From assembly GCA_040754335.1 (NCBI GenBank), contig JBFMCV010000002.1:1-64000 (forward strand): a stretch of DNA of 64,000 nt, written 5' to 3'. This document shows positions 1-8,598 of the stretch, piece after piece. The notes beneath the pieces were generated by a model. It had not been told where the DNA came from. It made no database searches and saw only the letters and a program-made list of their open reading frames with translations. Source of the DNA: Thermodesulfobacteriota bacterium (GTDB lineage Bacteria > Desulfobacterota_D > UBA1144 > Nemesobacterales > UBA2774). The number at the start of each line of letters is the position of its first letter. Within the stretch, counting starts at the first letter, position 1. The position numbers and the translations under genes are program-made.

Positions 1-42
1 CCCTAAATCCCCCTAAATCCCCCTAAGTCCCCCTAAATCCCC
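1..42. repeat. Short tandem repeat, 10-bp unit
   Basis: Four head-to-tail copies of CCCTAAATCC, the third with one change (CCCTAAGTCC), run off the left edge, so the true copy number is unknown. They are followed by CCCTTTTTCT and an A-rich stretch. Similar CCCCCT/AAATCC-rich text recurs near 11,868-11,950 and 27,315-27,432, so this is probably one end of a dispersed intergenic repeat family. It lies just past the 3' end of hisS. Confidence 0.75.
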
Positions 43-73
43 CTTTTTCTAATGGGGAAAATAAATATTAGGC

Positions 74-1339
74 TCAGGGCGAGTGGGTTGAGGATATGAG
101 CTCGAGCGCGCTTCCCGCGTCCATTTCCTTCTCGGTGCTCGCGGCCATGTCCCTCACCTTCACGGTGCCCCTGCTCAGTTCGTCACCGCCTATGATGAAC
201 GTGAACCTCGCCCCTGACTTGTCCGCGCGCTTTAACTGGCTCTTAAGGCTCTTGCCGCCGTAATCTGTCTCGGTCGCGACCCCTCTCGCCCTCAGCTCGG
301 ACGCAAGCGAGAACGCCTTCTTCCTCGCGTCCTCCCCCATGTGCGCGATGAAGACACTCACTTCCTTCCCGAACCCTTCGGGGTGTGCCGTCTTGTGGAG
401 GAGTATCAGTCTCTCCATCCCAATGGCGAATCCGATTGCGGGCGTATGCGGCCCGCCCAGCTCCTCGACGAGCCCGTCGTAGCGGCCCCCCGCAGCGACA
501 GCGTTCTGGGAGCCCAGCTCCTCGGTCGTTATCTCGAACACGGTCCTCGTGTAGTAGTCGAGCCCGCGTACGATATTCGGATTTATCACGTAAGGGACTC
601 CCACGGCATCGAGGCTTTCCCTTACTTCCGTAAAATGCCTGAGGCAGTCCTCGCAGAGGTTGTCGAGCATCTTGGGGGCTCCCGAGGCTATCTCCCTGCA
701 CCCCTTGACCTTGCAGTCGAGTATGCGGAGCGGGTTCGTCTCTAACCTTCTTTGGCAATCCTCGCAGAGGCGGTCTTTTTGCGGGGTGAAATAGGCGACG
801 AGCTTCAGCTTGTACTGCGGCCTGCAGTTATGGTCCCCGAGGGATGATATCTCGAGCTTCAGGTATTTCGTTACGCCTGTCTCGTCGAGGAGCCTCCACA
901 CCATAGCTATCAGCTCGGCGTCGGACGCCGCCTCCTCCGGTCCCAGGAGCTCGGCCCCTATCTGGTAGAAGCCCCTGTAGCGTCCCTTCTGGGGCCTTTC
1001 GTGCCTGAACATCATGCCCGAGTAGTAGAGCTTCGTTACGGGCGACTTCGCCCACATCGAGTTCTCTATGTACGCCCTCACGACCCCCGCCGTGCCTTCC
1101 GGGCGGAGCGTGAGCGAGGAGCCGTCCCTGTCCTTAAAGGTGTACATCTCCTTCTCGACTATGTCGGTCGCGGCGCCTATGCTCCTTGCGAATATCTCGG
1201 TGAATTCCAGGACCGGCACCCTTATCTCCGAGAACCCGTAGAGCTCGAAGACGGACTTCGCCCTCTCCTCTATGTGATGCCACCTCTTCACGTCCTCGGG
1301 CAGGACGTCGTGGAACCCTCTTATCGATCTCGTTTCCAT
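74..1339 (-). CDS. hisS: Histidyl-tRNA synthetase
   Basis: Cytosolic class II aminoacyl-tRNA synthetase charging tRNA-His with histidine. The 421 residues match the usual bacterial HisRS length. Class II motif 2 (FRHERPQKGRYR) is at about 111-122, the HisRS-specific GLDYYTRTVFE block at 259-269, GGRYDGL at 284-290 and motif 3 (GFAIGMERL) at 303-311. A Cys-rich insertion (CEDCQRR, LDCK..GC, CEDC; about 192-232) is typical of the family. The anticodon-binding domain spans roughly 325-421. AGGAG lies five bases before the ATG. The gene is transcribed away from the glycosyltransferase across a 211-bp divergent gap. Confidence 0.97.
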   Translation of the reverse strand: METRSIRGFHDVLPEDVKRWHHIEERAKSVFELYGFSEIRVPVLEFTEIFARSIGAATDIVEKEMYTFKDRDGSSLTLRPEGTAGVVRAYIENSMWAKSPVTKLYYSGMMFRHERPQKGRYRGFYQIGAELLGPEEAASDAELIAMVWRLLDETGVTKYLKLEISSLGDHNCRPQYKLKLVAYFTPQKDRLCEDCQRRLETNPLRILDCKVKGCREIASGAPKMLDNLCEDCLRHFTEVRESLDAVGVPYVINPNIVRGLDYYTRTVFEITTEELGSQNAVAAGGRYDGLVEELGGPHTPAIGFAIGMERLILLHKTAHPEGFGKEVSVFIAHMGEDARKKAFSLASELRARGVATETDYGGKSLKSQLKRADKSGARFTFIIGGDELSRGTVKVRDMAASTEKEMDAGSALELISSTHSP

Positions 1340-1550
1340 TATGCTCCTACTGGGGTTGATTATGCGTTTCCCGCGCCCTCTACGGCATAGGGAAATTCGA
1401 GGCCCCGGCCGGCCGCCGGTTTATTATATCCAACGCCCGCCGGTATTTCTAATCGGCCGCGCCGCGAGGGGGAGTAAGCGCGCGGATTAGTCAACCTGCG
1501 AATATGGCCATATACTAATTGCCGTATTCCCGGTTCATTCAGGGTCGATC

Positions 1551-2693
1551 ATGCCGAACGCTGCCCCCGAGAGAGTATTCTACGTAGGAAGCCCCGAGCT
1601 GTTCTCGAGGGGCGCGAGCGCCATACACATCATGAAGATGTGCCAGGCGATGGCGAGGCTCGGCGTGAAAACCACTCTCCTAATACCGACCGACCGCACG
1701 CACGGGGAGATGTTCCAGTACTACGGCGTGGAATCGAAATTCAGGATAGTCCCGTTCCCGTACTTCGGCAACTCGTCCGCGAGGAACATAACGCACGGGG
1801 TGCTCGCGTCCGTATACGCCGGGAGGAAGAGGAAGGAGTTCGACCTCGCGGTGACGAGGAACATAGTCTTCGCCTCCCTCGCGGCGAACGTAATACGCGC
1901 GCCTTTCGTCTATGACGCCCACCACCCGCTCGTCACGGGAGCGCGCGTCCTCTTCAACTCGTTCAAGCGCTCAAATCATCTCGTCCGGTTCACGACGAAC
2001 TCGCGCGGGCTTGGGGAGATATATCTCAGGGAGGGCCTCCCTCCCGAAAAGCTCGTCGTCGCCCACAACGGCGTCGACCTCGAGGGATACAGGTCGCTCC
2101 CCGAAAAGTCCCGGGCGCGGGCAGACCTCGGTCTGCCGGAGGGCCGGAAGATCGTCTGCTATTCGGGCAACATATACGAGGGCAGGGGGATAGAGTATCT
2201 GATAGATATAGCCCCCGGCATGAGCGACGCGCTTTTTCTCATTGTCGGCGGGCTCGAGAAAGACGTCGTGCGGTGCCGGACTCTCGCCCGCGAGAAGAAC
2301 GCCGCGAACATCAAATTCACGAGCTACGTGTCCCACGACATGGTCCCGCTTTATCTCGCGGCCTCCGACCTCCTCGTCATGCCCTATACGTCGCACATGA
2401 CGATAAGGGGAGGAACGTACGCGCAGGACTTCACCTCCCCCATAAAGCTCTTCGAGTACATGGCTTCGGGGAGGCCGATTGTAGCTACGTCGATCCCTTC
2501 CGTCTCCGAGGTTCTGGAAGACGGTGTGAACGCGGTGCTCGTCCCGCCCGACAGCGCGGAAGCGCTCGAAGCGGGCATAAAAAGGGCGCTTGCGGACCCT
2601 CCGCTCTCGGCGCGGCTAGCGGAAAGGGCCTCATACGACGTCAGGGGATACACTTGGGAAGAGAGGGCTAAAAAATTGCTTGGCCTCGAATAA
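1551..2693 (+). CDS. Glycosyltransferase family 4 (GT-B fold)
   Basis: Probable cytosolic retaining glycosyltransferase using a nucleotide-sugar donor to build a glycan or glycolipid; donor and acceptor cannot be told from sequence. The 380 residues show a GT-B arrangement: an N-terminal acceptor half, then a donor half starting near 200 with YSGNIYEGRGIE (204-215) and the GT4 donor-binding segment SPIKLFEYMASGRPIVAT (296-313). No signal peptide or membrane segment is seen. It stands alone with no polysaccharide cluster beside it. The ribosome-binding site is weak (CAGGGT before the ATG). Confidence 0.88.
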   Translation: MPNAAPERVFYVGSPELFSRGASAIHIMKMCQAMARLGVKTTLLIPTDRTHGEMFQYYGVESKFRIVPFPYFGNSSARNITHGVLASVYAGRKRKEFDLAVTRNIVFASLAANVIRAPFVYDAHHPLVTGARVLFNSFKRSNHLVRFTTNSRGLGEIYLREGLPPEKLVVAHNGVDLEGYRSLPEKSRARADLGLPEGRKIVCYSGNIYEGRGIEYLIDIAPGMSDALFLIVGGLEKDVVRCRTLAREKNAANIKFTSYVSHDMVPLYLAASDLLVMPYTSHMTIRGGTYAQDFTSPIKLFEYMASGRPIVATSIPSVSEVLEDGVNAVLVPPDSAEALEAGIKRALADPPLSARLAERASYDVRGYTWEERAKKLLGLE

Positions 2694-2782
2694 CTATTCA
2701 GGTTATATAATTTTCAGGGTATCTTATCACTTCGATTTTAATCTATTCTCGTCAGAATTGATTTGAGCCGCAGTAGAAGGGA

Positions 2783-4300
2783 GTGAAGGTGAGGGTGACA
2801 TACAGGTATTTCTTTATATTTTTTGCCGCGCTCTTCGCAGCTCAGGCGTCCGCTCAGGAGACGGTGGAGGTAAAAGAGCTTTTCGATTACGCCTTCACGG
2901 AGAACGCCGCCACGGGCGGGAAGGAAGAGCCCGCGAAGGAGGAAGAATTCGTGTCGGGCCAGGAGGGCGAGGAGCGCCTGGGCGTAAAGGCCTTCATGCG
3001 CGATTCCGCGATCATGTACACGGGCCTCTGGGCGTCGAGGTTCTTCTACGTAAGGAACAAGAACAGCAGGATATTCGATACTTCCTTTTCCAAATGGTGG
3101 CACAACATAACGCAGTGGCCGGAATGGGACGACGGCGACTCGTTCTTCACGAACTGGGTGACGCACCCCCTCATAGGCGCGGCGGAGTACCTCTTCTACA
3201 GGCAGATGGGGCACGGCTACCTCGTTTCGGCCCTGGGCGTGGTGCTCCAGAGCACGCTCTTCGAATACACTATCGAGGGCACTGTCGAGACTCCTTCCCT
3301 CCAGGACCTGGTATCGACGCCGCTCGTCGGCGTCCCGATGGGGTTCGCGCTCGAGAAGTCCTCCGACTGGCTCGTATCCACGGACTTCGTGCCGGCGAAG
3401 ATACTCGGCCACATACTTAACCCCTGGAAGAACTTCATCGCGGACAGGAAGATCGGGATATACAACCCGTTCTCCGAGACCTTCATGTCGGTGACCGGGC
3501 CCATAGTGTTCACGCCCAATAAAGACATCGCCATAGACCTCGCGTACCCCTACTTCCTGGAGGAGCCTCTCCCGCTCGGGAGGTTCAGGGCCGACCTCGA
3601 GATAGTGAACCTGAAAAATGACGAGGGCGGGCAGTTCATATTCTATTCGATACGGGCGGACGTGCCTTCGAAGAACGGGCTCTGGGGCGTGTACGTGAGG
3701 GTAGCGCAGTCGGGCGTGAACGAGGTGGTGATAAACGGCGAGAACGTGAGGGACGGGTTCGAGTTCGCGAACGTGATGGCGGGCGGGAAGTTCCTCCTCT
3801 GGAAGTCGCATAACTCGGCCGTGTCGGGCGGGTTCGAGCTCGTGCTGCCGACATCCTACAAGGACAACATAGACAGGCTCTCGACCGTGACGCTCTTCAG
3901 GCGGAATTTCCCCATAAACTTGCAGAAGGCGTGGACAATGACCCCATACGTGACGGCCGCCGCGTGGAGTGGGATATTCAACGTGCAGGCGACTGCATCG
4001 ACGGACGTCGTCGTCAACGCCGGCGAGCTCGAAGGGAACTCGGCCGAGTGGAGGCTCAATTACGGGGCCTCCGCGGGGGCTAACTTCCCCGTGATCGCGT
4101 CCCCGGTGCTATATGCTGAGTTCGGAGCGTACACTTGCCTGACCGCGGACACGTTTGCGAAGAACGACATGTTCATGACGGGCGGCGTGAGGTTCGGGCG
4201 CAAGTTCAGCCCCGGCTTCGCCATGCAGTTCCCCGTTTACGGAGCGGACAAGGACATAGACAGGTACAGCTACATGTTCGACTTCCAGGTACGGTTCTAG
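2783..4300 (+). CDS. DUF3943 family protein, paralogue 1
   Basis: Predicted exported, probably outer-membrane-associated protein of unknown function. A signal peptide (about 1-24, ending ASAQ) precedes an acidic linker. The DUF3943-like core at about 70-215 has NWVTHPLIG, LFEYTIEG and PSLQDLVSTPLVG; the rest is aromatic-rich, alternating beta-type sequence ending in a terminal Phe, as in outer-membrane barrels. It is clearly homologous to the equally long product at 5973-7490. The start is uncertain: the strong GAAGGGAG at 2776-2783 touches the GTG at 2783, so the in-frame GTG at 2789 or 2795 may be used. Confidence 0.85.
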   Translation: MKVRVTYRYFFIFFAALFAAQASAQETVEVKELFDYAFTENAATGGKEEPAKEEEFVSGQEGEERLGVKAFMRDSAIMYTGLWASRFFYVRNKNSRIFDTSFSKWWHNITQWPEWDDGDSFFTNWVTHPLIGAAEYLFYRQMGHGYLVSALGVVLQSTLFEYTIEGTVETPSLQDLVSTPLVGVPMGFALEKSSDWLVSTDFVPAKILGHILNPWKNFIADRKIGIYNPFSETFMSVTGPIVFTPNKDIAIDLAYPYFLEEPLPLGRFRADLEIVNLKNDEGGQFIFYSIRADVPSKNGLWGVYVRVAQSGVNEVVINGENVRDGFEFANVMAGGKFLLWKSHNSAVSGGFELVLPTSYKDNIDRLSTVTLFRRNFPINLQKAWTMTPYVTAAAWSGIFNVQATASTDVVVNAGELEGNSAEWRLNYGASAGANFPVIASPVLYAEFGAYTCLTADTFAKNDMFMTGGVRFGRKFSPGFAMQFPVYGADKDIDRYSYMFDFQVRF

Positions 4301-4316
4301 CCTTCTTTTCTTAAAC

Positions 4317-4401
4317 TGTCATTGCGAGGAGCGAAGCGACGCGGCAATCTCGTGAATAAAGCAAGATCGCCCCACGACCACTTCGTGGTCTCGCGATGAC
4401 A
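4317..4401. repeat. Dispersed palindromic repeat, family A (TGTCATTGCGAGG type)
   Basis: Begins TGTCATTGCGAGGAGCGAAG and closes with CTCGCGATGACA, so its ends are inverted copies. The interior holds GCAATCTC and a CCACGACCAC/GTGGTC hairpin. Related copies lie at 19,887-20,020, 21,970-22,116, 38,348-38,569 and 41,715-41,904. Such elements are non-coding dispersed repeats; function unknown. Confidence 0.8.
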
Positions 4402-4410
4402 TGCTAAAGG

Positions 4411-4500
4411 AATCGCGGCTGGAAGCCGCTCCTACGAAATATGGTCTTCAGTTCTGTAGGAGCGCCATTCCCGTATCAAGTACGGGACAGGCCTGGCGCG
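4411..4500. repeat. Dispersed palindromic repeat, family C (GTAGGAGCG type)
   Basis: AATCGCGGCTGGAAGCCGC TCCTAC followed by an inverted GTAGGAGCGCCATTCCCGT half with GGCCTGGCGCG. Family C also occurs at 13,474-13,498, 15,508-15,566, 48,762-48,800 and 53,637-53,708. Each arm is itself a small hairpin (GCGGCTGGAAGCCGC). Confidence 0.75.
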
Positions 4501-4511
4501 AACCGGAACAA

Positions 4512-4535
4512 AAAAGGGAGCCGAAGCTCCCTTTT
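4512..4535 (-). terminator. Rho-independent terminator (bidirectional)
   Basis: Perfect 10-bp stem AAAAGGGAGC / GCTCCCTTTT closed by a CGAA tetraloop, with A and T runs on either side. It is 29 bp past the stop codon of the IPTL-CTERM gene on the minus strand and can also stop transcripts arriving from the DUF3943 gene. Confidence 0.85.
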
Positions 4536-4563
4536 GGTATTTAGTTTTTAATGCCGCTAAACC

Positions 4564-5394
4564 TTACGCTGCCGCTTTCCTCTTTCGTATAGCGATCAAT
4601 AACCCGGCAATCCCTAATACCCCCGCCATGGCGATCATCCCCCATTCGGACAGGGTAGGAATCGCATCGAACTGCACCACGAGAGGCGCGCATTCGGCGT
4701 CGAGCGCTCTGTTTACGACTTCGTACCAGTTTAATATTTCATTGGGGTCGTTCGGGGGCGTGCAGCAGTAATCCCAGCCTATTGCGGTTACCGTACCCGT
4801 GCCGAACGGGGACGTGAACACTCCCACGCCTTTGGTTCCGCTGTATATCACCGTGCCCGGCGTGTTGCTGAATGCAGACGTCAGGTCGGCGGCAACCAGT
4901 GTAGCAGGACCTCCGGCGAACACTGTGCCCGATGCTCCGGGTTGAATCGCAAATGTGTCTACTACATCCTGTACGGTTATTACGCCTACGCCGTATCCGA
5001 ACGTGTTATTGAGAAATTCACCCTCTCCGCCTGCATGGCTGCCTGTCAATATCAGGCATCCGCCGGCGCTTACGAATTGATTAAACAAGCTGTATGAAGT
5101 GGGGGAGAGTGCATTGATAGACTCCGATATAACGACCGCCTCGAATACGCCGAACTTGCCCCTGAACGCGGCCTGCACGTTTTCATCCGTAAGCTCGACC
5201 GAGGTTAATTGATTTTTTCCTCTGGCCGCCAGATACTGGACCGTGCTCGGAAACGGATTGAATTCATAATTCGGCGCGCCCCAGAAATTAAAGTCATGGC
5301 TGGTACCGAATTTAACGAAATCGAGCGCGTAAGAAGAGCCGGATATGCCGATTATAGCAACAAACAGTAGAATATTTATTATAGATTTTGACAT
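4564..5394 (-). CDS. IPTL-CTERM sorting-signal protein
   Basis: Predicted exported surface protein. A signal peptide covers about 1-24. The C-terminus has the tripartite exosortase-type tag: IPTLSEWG (about 245-252), a hydrophobic helix, then IRKRKAAA. The IPTLxxWG motif is the one assigned to exosortase H; no exosortase gene is in this window. The central region (VVISESINALSPTSY, LILTGSHAGGEG) resembles Rossmann or ThuA/GATase-like folds, but the family is not certain. AAGGAG lies eight bases before the ATG and a promoter is visible upstream. It sits between two DUF3943 paralogues and looks more AT-rich than they do. Confidence 0.85.
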   Translation of the reverse strand: MSKSIINILLFVAIIGISGSSYALDFVKFGTSHDFNFWGAPNYEFNPFPSTVQYLAARGKNQLTSVELTDENVQAAFRGKFGVFEAVVISESINALSPTSYSLFNQFVSAGGCLILTGSHAGGEGEFLNNTFGYGVGVITVQDVVDTFAIQPGASGTVFAGGPATLVAADLTSAFSNTPGTVIYSGTKGVGVFTSPFGTGTVTAIGWDYCCTPPNDPNEILNWYEVVNRALDAECAPLVVQFDAIPTLSEWGMIAMAGVLGIAGLLIAIRKRKAAA

Positions 5395-5426
5395 ATGTTA
5401 ATCTCCTTCCTCGTTTAATTGCAACA

Positions 5427-5456
5427 ATAATACTATAATTCCGGTAAATTAGTCAA
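5427..5456 (-). promoter_or_regulatory. Sigma-70-type promoter of the IPTL-CTERM gene
   Basis: On the minus strand TTGACT (-35), an 18-bp spacer and TATTAT (-10), each one base off consensus. It leaves a leader of about 25 nt before the AAGGAG and ATG at 5394. Read by eye; not tested. Confidence 0.5.
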
Positions 5457-5484
5457 TTAAGGTCGAAAAAAACCGCTGAAGCCG

Positions 5485-5546
5485 TTTCCGCCACTCCGCC
5501 AACTCCGCCATCTATATACCCCCGCGGAAGCGGCGGAGTGGCGGAG
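5485..5546. repeat. Palindromic repeat, family E (CCGCCACTCCGCC type), copy 1
   Basis: TTTCCGCCACTCCGCC and GGCGGAGTGGCGGA form inverted arms around a centre containing TATATACCCCCGCGGAAG. The only other copy (10,033-10,093) shares both arms and the TATACCCCCGCG core. Both copies are followed about 30 bp later by a family B element. Confidence 0.8.
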
Positions 5547-5576
5547 AGTCCAATTACGGGAAGGTCTCAACCCTTC

Positions 5577-5657
5577 TTGTCATTTCGACAACGGGAGAAA
5601 TCTGTTGTTTTCATTTGTTTCAAATAATAGATTTCTCACATTCGTTCGAAATGACAA
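5577..5657. repeat. Palindromic repeat, family B (TTGTCATTTCGA type), copy 1
   Basis: TTGTCATTTCGA and TCGAAATGACAA form the ends; inside, GAGAAATCT and AGATTTCTC are inverted around an AT-rich loop. Other copies lie at 7528-7623 and 10,120-10,201, with an expanded copy at 48,383-48,733 and a half copy at about 24,081-24,116. Non-coding. Confidence 0.85.
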
Positions 5658-5972
5658 CAAGGGGAGGTTCGGGGGCGAGAATAACGAGAGAGGTCATTCG
5701 ATCCCTTCGTCCTGCATGCCCTGGACTTGATTCAGTATTAAGGACAGGCGGTCTCGGGATGACGGGAAAAGAATAGCAATCCAACCTGACCGCTTCCGAA
5801 TAATGCGGCAGATGCGATATCTCTATACCTCCGCAACCCCCATAACCATCCCTGCCGCAAATACAACTTTGATTTTGCGTCAATAATTGTTAAAATGTGC
5901 TTGGTGTCGGGGGCTTTCCGGTCCGTATGCCGCGCGGGCCAAGCCGGTCCTGATTCCGCATCTTAATGGAGG

Positions 5973-7490
5973 ATGAGGTTGAAGGCGAAAATCGTCTGTG
6001 CCGTAATACTCTTGCTCTTCCAGCTCGCGCCGGCCCGGGCCGAAGAGCCCGTCACGCCGCACGAGCCTGACGACGCTGTTCTCCCCGCGGAGGGGACTCA
6101 TGCCGACGCTCCCGCTCTTAAAATCAACGATACGAACGAGCCCGCTCCTGCCCCCGACCTCAGGCCTCCGGGCTTCAAGACCTACATGGAAGACACCGCG
6201 ATATGGTACGGAGCGCAGTGGGCCGCGAGGCTCTGGTGGGTGAGAGACAAGAACGTAAAGATATTCGACGGGGGGTTCCACACGTTCTGGAGCAACCTGA
6301 CGAGCGATCCGATCTGGGACGACGAGGACGATTTTGTCGTCAACTGGGTGCTGCACCCGTTCTTCGGCATGTTGTCATACCAGTTCTACAGGGCGAGGGG
6401 GCACAGCGTGTGGGCGTCCGCTTTAGGCTCCGTCATACAGAGCACGCTATTCGAATACGCGATCGAGGGGTGGGCCGTCAGGCCCTCGGGTCTCGATCTC
6501 ATCGTCACCCCGGCGCTCGGCGTCCCGCTCGGATGGACGATGGAGCAGCTTTCCGAATGGCTGATACAGCAGGACTCGAAGGCGGCCCATGTCGCCGCCT
6601 ACTTCGCCAACCCGACGAGGGTCTTCGTCAAGGACACGCAGTTCGGCCTCATCAACCCCGTAACGGGCGCGTTCCAGTACAGGGGACAGTTCACGATATC
6701 GACGACCAAGGGCAAGGCGCTAGAGCTCGGATACCCGAAATTCTTCGAGCCCCCGCTCCCTCTCGGCAGGGTGGGGCTGGACATCGAGCTTATCACGCTC
6801 GAGAAGGCGCTCGGCGGGGAGTTCATTCTATATCCGATGAGGTTCGAGTTCCCCTCCGAGAGCAATTACTGGGGCGTCTACATGGACATACCGTACGGCG
6901 GTACGAACAACGTGACCGACGGGGATACGGATATAAGGGACGGGTACGAATTCGGGAACCTCATGGTCGGGGTGAAATCGCTCCTGGCGAAATCGAAGGA
7001 CTTCGCCCTGGGCGCGGGGCTCGAAGTGTATTTCCCGACCTCGTTCACAGACGACCAGGACAGGCTCGCGCAGATTATAAAATATAGAAGGGACTTCCAG
7101 ATGTACCTCTACAAGGCGACGACCGTTTCGCCGTACGTCACGGCGGGGACATGGAAAGGGGTGTTCAGCGTGCAAGGCGCGCTCGGCTCGGACTTCATTT
7201 TCAACGCCGAGGAATTCGCGGGGCAGGACTTCGAGTTCAGGGTCAACTACCACGCGGCCGCGGGCCTGAACGTCCCCATGACGGGGTCGCCGATCCTGTA
7301 CTGCGAGTTCGACGGGTACTCGATCACTACGTACGACGGCGCGGGCGGCGGCACCGACCTCTTCATCTCCCCCGGCATAAGGTTCGGGCGCAAGATAAGC
7401 CCCGGCTTCACCGTGCAGATACCCGTATACGGGCCTACGGACGACATAGCCAACGCCGACTACGTCTTCGACTTCCAGCTCCGGTTCTGA
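5973..7490 (+). CDS. DUF3943 family protein, paralogue 2
   Basis: Second predicted exported, outer-membrane-type protein. The signal peptide (about 1-23, ending ARAEE) is followed by a Pro/Asp-rich linker, the DUF3943-like core (NWVLHPFFG, LFEYAIEG, GLDLIVTPALG) and a long beta-rich region ending FDFQLRF, almost the same ending as FDFQVRF in paralogue 1. Both are 505 residues, so they probably arose by duplication. The GGAGG at 5968-5972 abuts the ATG; the in-frame TTG at 5979 is better spaced and may be the true start. Function unknown. Confidence 0.85.
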   Translation: MRLKAKIVCAVILLLFQLAPARAEEPVTPHEPDDAVLPAEGTHADAPALKINDTNEPAPAPDLRPPGFKTYMEDTAIWYGAQWAARLWWVRDKNVKIFDGGFHTFWSNLTSDPIWDDEDDFVVNWVLHPFFGMLSYQFYRARGHSVWASALGSVIQSTLFEYAIEGWAVRPSGLDLIVTPALGVPLGWTMEQLSEWLIQQDSKAAHVAAYFANPTRVFVKDTQFGLINPVTGAFQYRGQFTISTTKGKALELGYPKFFEPPLPLGRVGLDIELITLEKALGGEFILYPMRFEFPSESNYWGVYMDIPYGGTNNVTDGDTDIRDGYEFGNLMVGVKSLLAKSKDFALGAGLEVYFPTSFTDDQDRLAQIIKYRRDFQMYLYKATTVSPYVTAGTWKGVFSVQGALGSDFIFNAEEFAGQDFEFRVNYHAAAGLNVPMTGSPILYCEFDGYSITTYDGAGGGTDLFISPGIRFGRKISPGFTVQIPVYGPTDDIANADYVFDFQLRF

Positions 7491-7527
7491 GGGGGGTGTT
7501 TTGCTTTTACCTGCGATCTAACCCGCA

Positions 7528-7623
7528 TTGTCATTTCGACCAACGGGAGAAATCTATTGTTAGTCTTCTATTCTTTAAAATAAATTCAACTAATAGATTT
7601 CTCACATTCGTTCGAAATGACAA
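7528..7623. repeat. Palindromic repeat, family B, copy 2
   Basis: Ends TTGTCATTTCGA / TCGAAATGACAA with inner GAGAAATCTATTGTTAG and AATAGATTTCTC around an AT-rich loop. It lies in the convergent gap between the DUF3943 paralogue and the cupredoxin gene, where it could also work as a transcription barrier. Confidence 0.85.
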
Positions 7624-7697
7624 TATGAGTAGGTCCCGTCTAAAAAAACGCGTTATCCGGTCGTCTCATCGAACCCCTGTTCCGGACATCGGTACGC

Positions 7698-8111
7698 TCA
7701 CATCACCTCAATCGTCCCCACCATCCCTTTTTTCCTGTGCGAGCCGAACATGCCTTTCTTGCCGCAGTAGAACTCGAACTTTCCGGTCTTCTCCGGCGTG
7801 AACGTCACCGTTACGTCCTCGCCCGAAGGGACGTCGACGTCCACGTCGAGCCCTGACGCGGGGTCGTCTATGGTGAAGTTATGCGGGACGATCGAAGTGA
7901 CGCTCCTCAACATCAATTCGACGGGCTTACCCGCCTTCACCGTTATATGATCGGGCGTGAAAGAATAGCTGTCCACGACTATCTCGACCTTCTGGACGTC
8001 GGCAGGAGGCGCTGGCGCGCCTTCCTCAGCATTCGCGGGGTTAAGGCATAATGCGGCATAAGCGGAAAAGAGGATCAATAATGCGGGAAGGTATGAGGTT
8101 ATGAACTTCAT
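7698..8111 (-). CDS. Periplasmic cupredoxin-domain protein
   Basis: Predicted periplasmic mononuclear copper protein, an electron carrier or copper handler. A signal peptide (about 1-28) precedes one beta-sandwich cupredoxin domain (about 40-137). The type 1 copper ligands are all present: His77 in VPHNF, Cys116 in FYCGKKG, His125 in GSHRKKG and Met130 in KKGMVG. AAGGAGG is six bases before the ATG. Its redox partner is not in this window; the lipoprotein gene upstream is on the same strand, about 65 bp away. Confidence 0.88.
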   Translation of the reverse strand: MKFITSYLPALLILFSAYAALCLNPANAEEGAPAPPADVQKVEIVVDSYSFTPDHITVKAGKPVELMLRSVTSIVPHNFTIDDPASGLDVDVDVPSGEDVTVTFTPEKTGKFEFYCGKKGMFGSHRKKGMVGTIEVM

Positions 8112-8176
8112 CGAGGGCCTCCTTATGTGCGCGATAGTTTAAGTATACCCCGCACGCTGCCCTGACGAGGTCGTGC

Positions 8177-8458
8177 TCACTCCGACTGGAGAGAGACGTA
8201 ATTATTCACGCTCTCGTCGTAGGCGGCTTTTTCGCTCTGGCACCTGGTCTGGTCGCCCGAGCTCGACTCCAGGCACTTGTCGAGGGCGCTCCTCGATCTC
8301 TCGACCGCCTGCCTTGCGTCATTCAGCGACTGCTTCTTCTTCGATTCGTTCATAGGGTTGTCGATAGCGATGTCCTTCCCCTGCTTGAGCGTGCTGCAGC
8401 AGACGGCTGGGAGGATCATCATAAAGGTCAGCGTTATCAGAAGAAGGCGGCGGATCAC
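8177..8458 (-). CDS. Small predicted lipoprotein
   Basis: 93-residue product starting at GTG, preceded by GGGGGT. A hydrophobic leader (about 4-19) runs into a Cys-Cys pair (PAVCCS) that may be a loose lipobox; the mature part is charged, probably helical, with two further Cys (KCLESSSGDQTRC). No family is recognised. It precedes the cupredoxin gene on the same strand and may be cotranscribed with it. Confidence 0.65.
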   Translation of the reverse strand: MIRRLLLITLTFMMILPAVCCSTLKQGKDIAIDNPMNESKKKQSLNDARQAVERSRSALDKCLESSSGDQTRCQSEKAAYDESVNNYVSLQSE

Positions 8459-8598
8459 TTTATTACCCCCGGAGATATTTGTCCGGCCGCAATGCCGGCC
8501 GACCGCATCATTATAATCGATATTTGAGAATACGGAAAATCGGCTTGGGAGAGTAATAAATCCCCGGCTGACGCCCAGGGGCGCACGGATATTAAATA

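Larger units (their letters stand above)
5395..5972. other. Intergenic region with promoter and two repeat types
   Basis: This 578-bp gap holds the minus-strand promoter, a family E palindrome at 5485-5546, a family B palindrome at 5577-5657, and repeat-like text at about 5710-5770 (ATGCCCTGGACTTG, GACAGGCGG). No supported gene is seen; an 87-codon frame at 5620-5883 lies in the repeats. Confidence 0.7.

Noticed and set aside
1-50. CRISPR or telomere-like array at the left edge
   Set aside because: The 10-bp units are directly adjacent with no spacers and are related to dispersed intergenic repeats.
5620-5883. 87-codon minus-strand frame
   Set aside because: It lies across family B and other repeat text, has no ribosome-binding site and its composition is unlike the coding regions.
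7151-7801. 216-codon plus-strand frame
   Set aside because: Out-of-frame shadow of the DUF3943 gene running through a family B repeat into the cupredoxin gene.
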